The notes under the pieces were generated by a model. That model made no database searches and had not been told where the DNA came from. It was given only the letters and a program-made list of their open reading frames with translations. DNA of 7,348 nucleotides, taken from positions 1 to 7,348 of the forward strand of contig DASXXM010000644.1 of assembly GCA_036503065.1 (NCBI GenBank). The letters run 5' to 3'. Made by a program: the position numbers and the translations under genes. Shown piece after piece: positions 6,192-7,348 of this stretch (positions are counted from its first letter, which is position 1; every line of letters starts with the position of its first letter). Origin of the DNA: DATEPR01 sp036503065 (lineage in GTDB: Bacteria > Actinomycetota > Actinomycetes > Mycobacteriales > Pseudonocardiaceae).

Positions 6192-7129
6192 GGCTTCGTG
6201 GACCGGTAGTAGGCCTCCGCGCCCGGATGCAACGGCACCGGATCGGTGAAGATCGCGGAGTGGATGTCGATCGCGCGGGCGGCCGGGTTCGCCGCGACCA
6301 GTTGGCTCGTGGCGTTGAAAAGGCTACGGACCAACGCCTGCGCCACGTCGTCGGGCATCCGGTCGGTGACCAGCAGGAAGTTCGGCACCACCAGGGTGGT
6401 CACCGCGGCCATGCCGGGCCCGTAGAAGCCCGTCGGCACCACGGCCGTCCGATACACCGGGAACTGGTTCACCATGGTCGTGACGACGCCGGACGGGTCG
6501 CTGCCCAGGTCCAGCAGCCGGATGGGCACCGCTGTGTCCAGGCCCGTGATGCTGTCCGTCGGCAGGCCGCCGGACCAGAAGAACGCGTCCACCGTGCCGG
6601 CTTCCATCGCCGAGATCGAGTCGCTCAGGCTCAGTGCAGTCGGGATCTCGCCGTGCACCCCGGCGGCGGCCAGGATCCGGTGGGCCACCAGTTGCGTCTG
6701 CGAGTTCACCGGGCCGATCGACACCCGCCGGCCGGCGAGATCGGCGAGCTGCTTGATCGGCAGGTCGGCGCGGACCACGACGTGGATGTAGTCGTCGTAG
6801 ATCCGGGCCAGCGCACGGAGCTTGCGCGGACCTTGGTCCGGATTAGTGGCCGCATCCGCGCCGCCGAATCCGACGTCCGCGGTGCCGTTGCGCAGCCGGT
6901 CGATGTTCTCCACGGCACCGGCCGTCTCCAGCACCTTCGGCTTGGCGATGTTCAGGTCGCCCGCCCAACTGGTCGACAGCACGCGACCGAGCGTGTCGTA
7001 GACGCCGTCGCTGCTGCCGGTGGCGATCGTCAGGCGCAGGCCGGGGAACTGGCTCTGGCAGCCGCTCACCGTGCCGGCACACGTGAGCAGCACTAACGCA
7101 AGCGCGAGTTTTCGGGCGCTCAACAGCAC
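6188..7129 (-). CDS. TAXI-family (TRAP-associated) solute-binding lipoprotein
   Basis: A 313-aa extracytoplasmic binding protein of the TAXI family. It starts with a short basic segment and hydrophobic stretch (about 6-20), then the lipobox VSGC with C24 as the lipidated residue. The mature domain shows the family pattern: LTIATGSSDGVYDTLGRVLS, then ENIDRLRNGTADVGFGGADA, LRALARIYDDYIHVVVRAD, the LADLAGRRVSIGPVNSQT segment, and AMEAGTVDAFFWSGG. TAXI proteins normally feed a fused TRAP permease; none is present here, so it may be an orphan receptor or serve a distant permease. GTG 7129 has AGGA 7 nt upstream; TTG 7123, behind GAGGGGG (7135-7129, 5 nt away), is an equally good start and loses two residues only. 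Its stop overlaps the sir2 start as GTGA. A two-component system lies beyond the XRE pair, suggesting a sensing role. Confidence 0.92.
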   Translation of the reverse strand: MLLSARKLALALVLLTCAGTVSGCQSQFPGLRLTIATGSSDGVYDTLGRVLSTSWAGDLNIAKPKVLETAGAVENIDRLRNGTADVGFGGADAATNPDQGPRKLRALARIYDDYIHVVVRADLPIKQLADLAGRRVSIGPVNSQTQLVAHRILAAAGVHGEIPTALSLSDSISAMEAGTVDAFFWSGGLPTDSITGLDTAVPIRLLDLGSDPSGVVTTMVNQFPVYRTAVVPTGFYGPGMAAVTTLVVPNFLLVTDRMPDDVAQALVRSLFNATSQLVAANPAARAIDIHSAIFTDPVPLHPGAEAYYRSTKP

Positions 7130-7180
7130 CCCCTCATCCTGCCAGTGTCACCGCCGCCGCCGGGCCGGTTTCGCCGGGAC

Positions 7181-7196
7181 TACCCTGTTCACCGTG
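7181..7196 (+). promoter_or_regulatory. Probable -10 element of a leaderless miaB transcript
   Basis: TACCCT (7181-7186) fits the TANNNT -10 consensus, and the GTG start of miaB lies 7 nt after it, exactly where transcription would begin. No ribosome binding site precedes the GTG. No clear -35 is seen near 7158-7163. The remaining part of the 64-bp divergent gap is GC-rich (CCGCCGCCGCCGGG) and holds the ribosome binding site of the TAXI gene; I found no convincing minus-strand promoter. Confidence 0.5.
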
Positions 7197-7348
7197 GTTG
7201 ACGCACGGACGTACGAGGTGCGCACCTACGGGTGCCAGATGAACGTGCACGACTCCGAGCGCCTTGCCGGGCTGCTGGAGAGTGCCGGCTACGCGCCGGT
7301 GCCCGCGAACGGCACGCCGGACGTCGTCGTGTTCAACACCTGCGCGGT
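7194..7348 (+). CDS. miaB: tRNA-2-methylthio-N6-dimethylallyladenosine synthase, 3'-truncated by the window edge
   Basis: N-terminal 51 codons of a methylthiotransferase that adds the 2-methylthio group to N6-isopentenyladenosine at position 37 of tRNAs reading codons starting with U. Visible is the start of the UPF0004 (MTTase) domain: YEVRTYGCQMNVHDSERL with C14, and VVVFNTCA with C50, the first two of the three Cys that hold the auxiliary [4Fe-4S] cluster. The third Cys, the radical-SAM CxxxCxxC and the TRAM domain lie outside. QMNVHDSE separates MiaB from RimO-type relatives. The start is GTG 7194, probably leaderless. It is divergent from the TAXI gene. Confidence 0.95.
   Translation, partial: MVDARTYEVRTYGCQMNVHDSERLAGLLESAGYAPVPANGTPDVVVFNTCA

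Noticed and set aside
5103..6209. A 368-codon plus-strand frame opposite sir2 and the XRE gene
   Set aside because: Antisense to two genes with intact catalytic or DNA-binding motifs; no domain of its own.
6161..7096. A 311-codon plus-strand frame opposite the TAXI gene
   Set aside because: Shadow frame; the minus strand has a lipobox and full binding-protein pattern.
7151..7170. GCC-rich run in the divergent gap as a repeat or regulatory element
   Set aside because: Short low-complexity sequence expected in a high-GC genome; no symmetry or spacing that suggests a site.
1..7348. CRISPR arrays, tRNA/rRNA genes, insertion sequences, attachment sites
   Set aside because: No spaced direct repeats, no cloverleaf-like segments, no transposase motifs and no terminal duplications around the XRE-DUF397 block were found by eye.

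Overview
The window comes from a high-GC actinobacterium. GC-rich third codon positions, frequent GTG starts, an actinobacterial-type SdhA/SdhB pair and an XRE-DUF397 pair all point that way. The XRE-DUF397 type is expanded in Streptomyces, Pseudonocardiaceae and relatives; a Pseudonocardiaceae-like host is my guess, not shown by the sequence. It is chromosomal: core genes (sdhAB, miaB) lie at both ends, with signalling and accessory genes between them.

Layout. (1) 2-2120, plus strand: the 3' three-quarters of sdhA followed after 1 nt by complete sdhB, the soluble arm of succinate dehydrogenase. (2) 2121-2228: a short gap with a weak hairpin and a possible promoter. (3) 2229-4331, plus strand: an OmpR-type response regulator and a two-TM HAMP histidine kinase, 12 nt apart and in the same frame. 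(4) 4328-5360, minus strand: an XRE/DUF5753 regulator and a downstream 56-aa DUF397 protein, the architecture of the Scr1/Scr2 toxin-antitoxin-like pairs. This block has a patch of clearly lower GC and meets the kinase gene tail to tail, the two stop codons sharing CTAG. (5) 5427-7129, minus strand: a lipoprotein of the TAXI solute-binding family, translationally coupled through GTGA to a sirtuin deacylase. (6) 7130-7193: a 64-bp divergent gap with a likely leaderless promoter for miaB. (7) 7194-7348, plus strand: the first 51 codons of miaB.

How it may fit together. The TAXI protein has no transporter membrane subunits in view but lies near a two-component system whose kinase has an extracytoplasmic domain of about 130 residues. 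I infer that the lipoprotein may present a ligand to the kinase, and that the XRE-DUF397 pair is a later insertion between kinase and TAXI-sir2. The XRE gene is preceded by two overlapping dyads at 5418-5443, and one of them recurs as an exact inverted copy at 5312-5322 inside the gene, as expected of an autoregulatory operator. No RNA genes, CRISPR arrays, insertion sequences or long repeats were seen.
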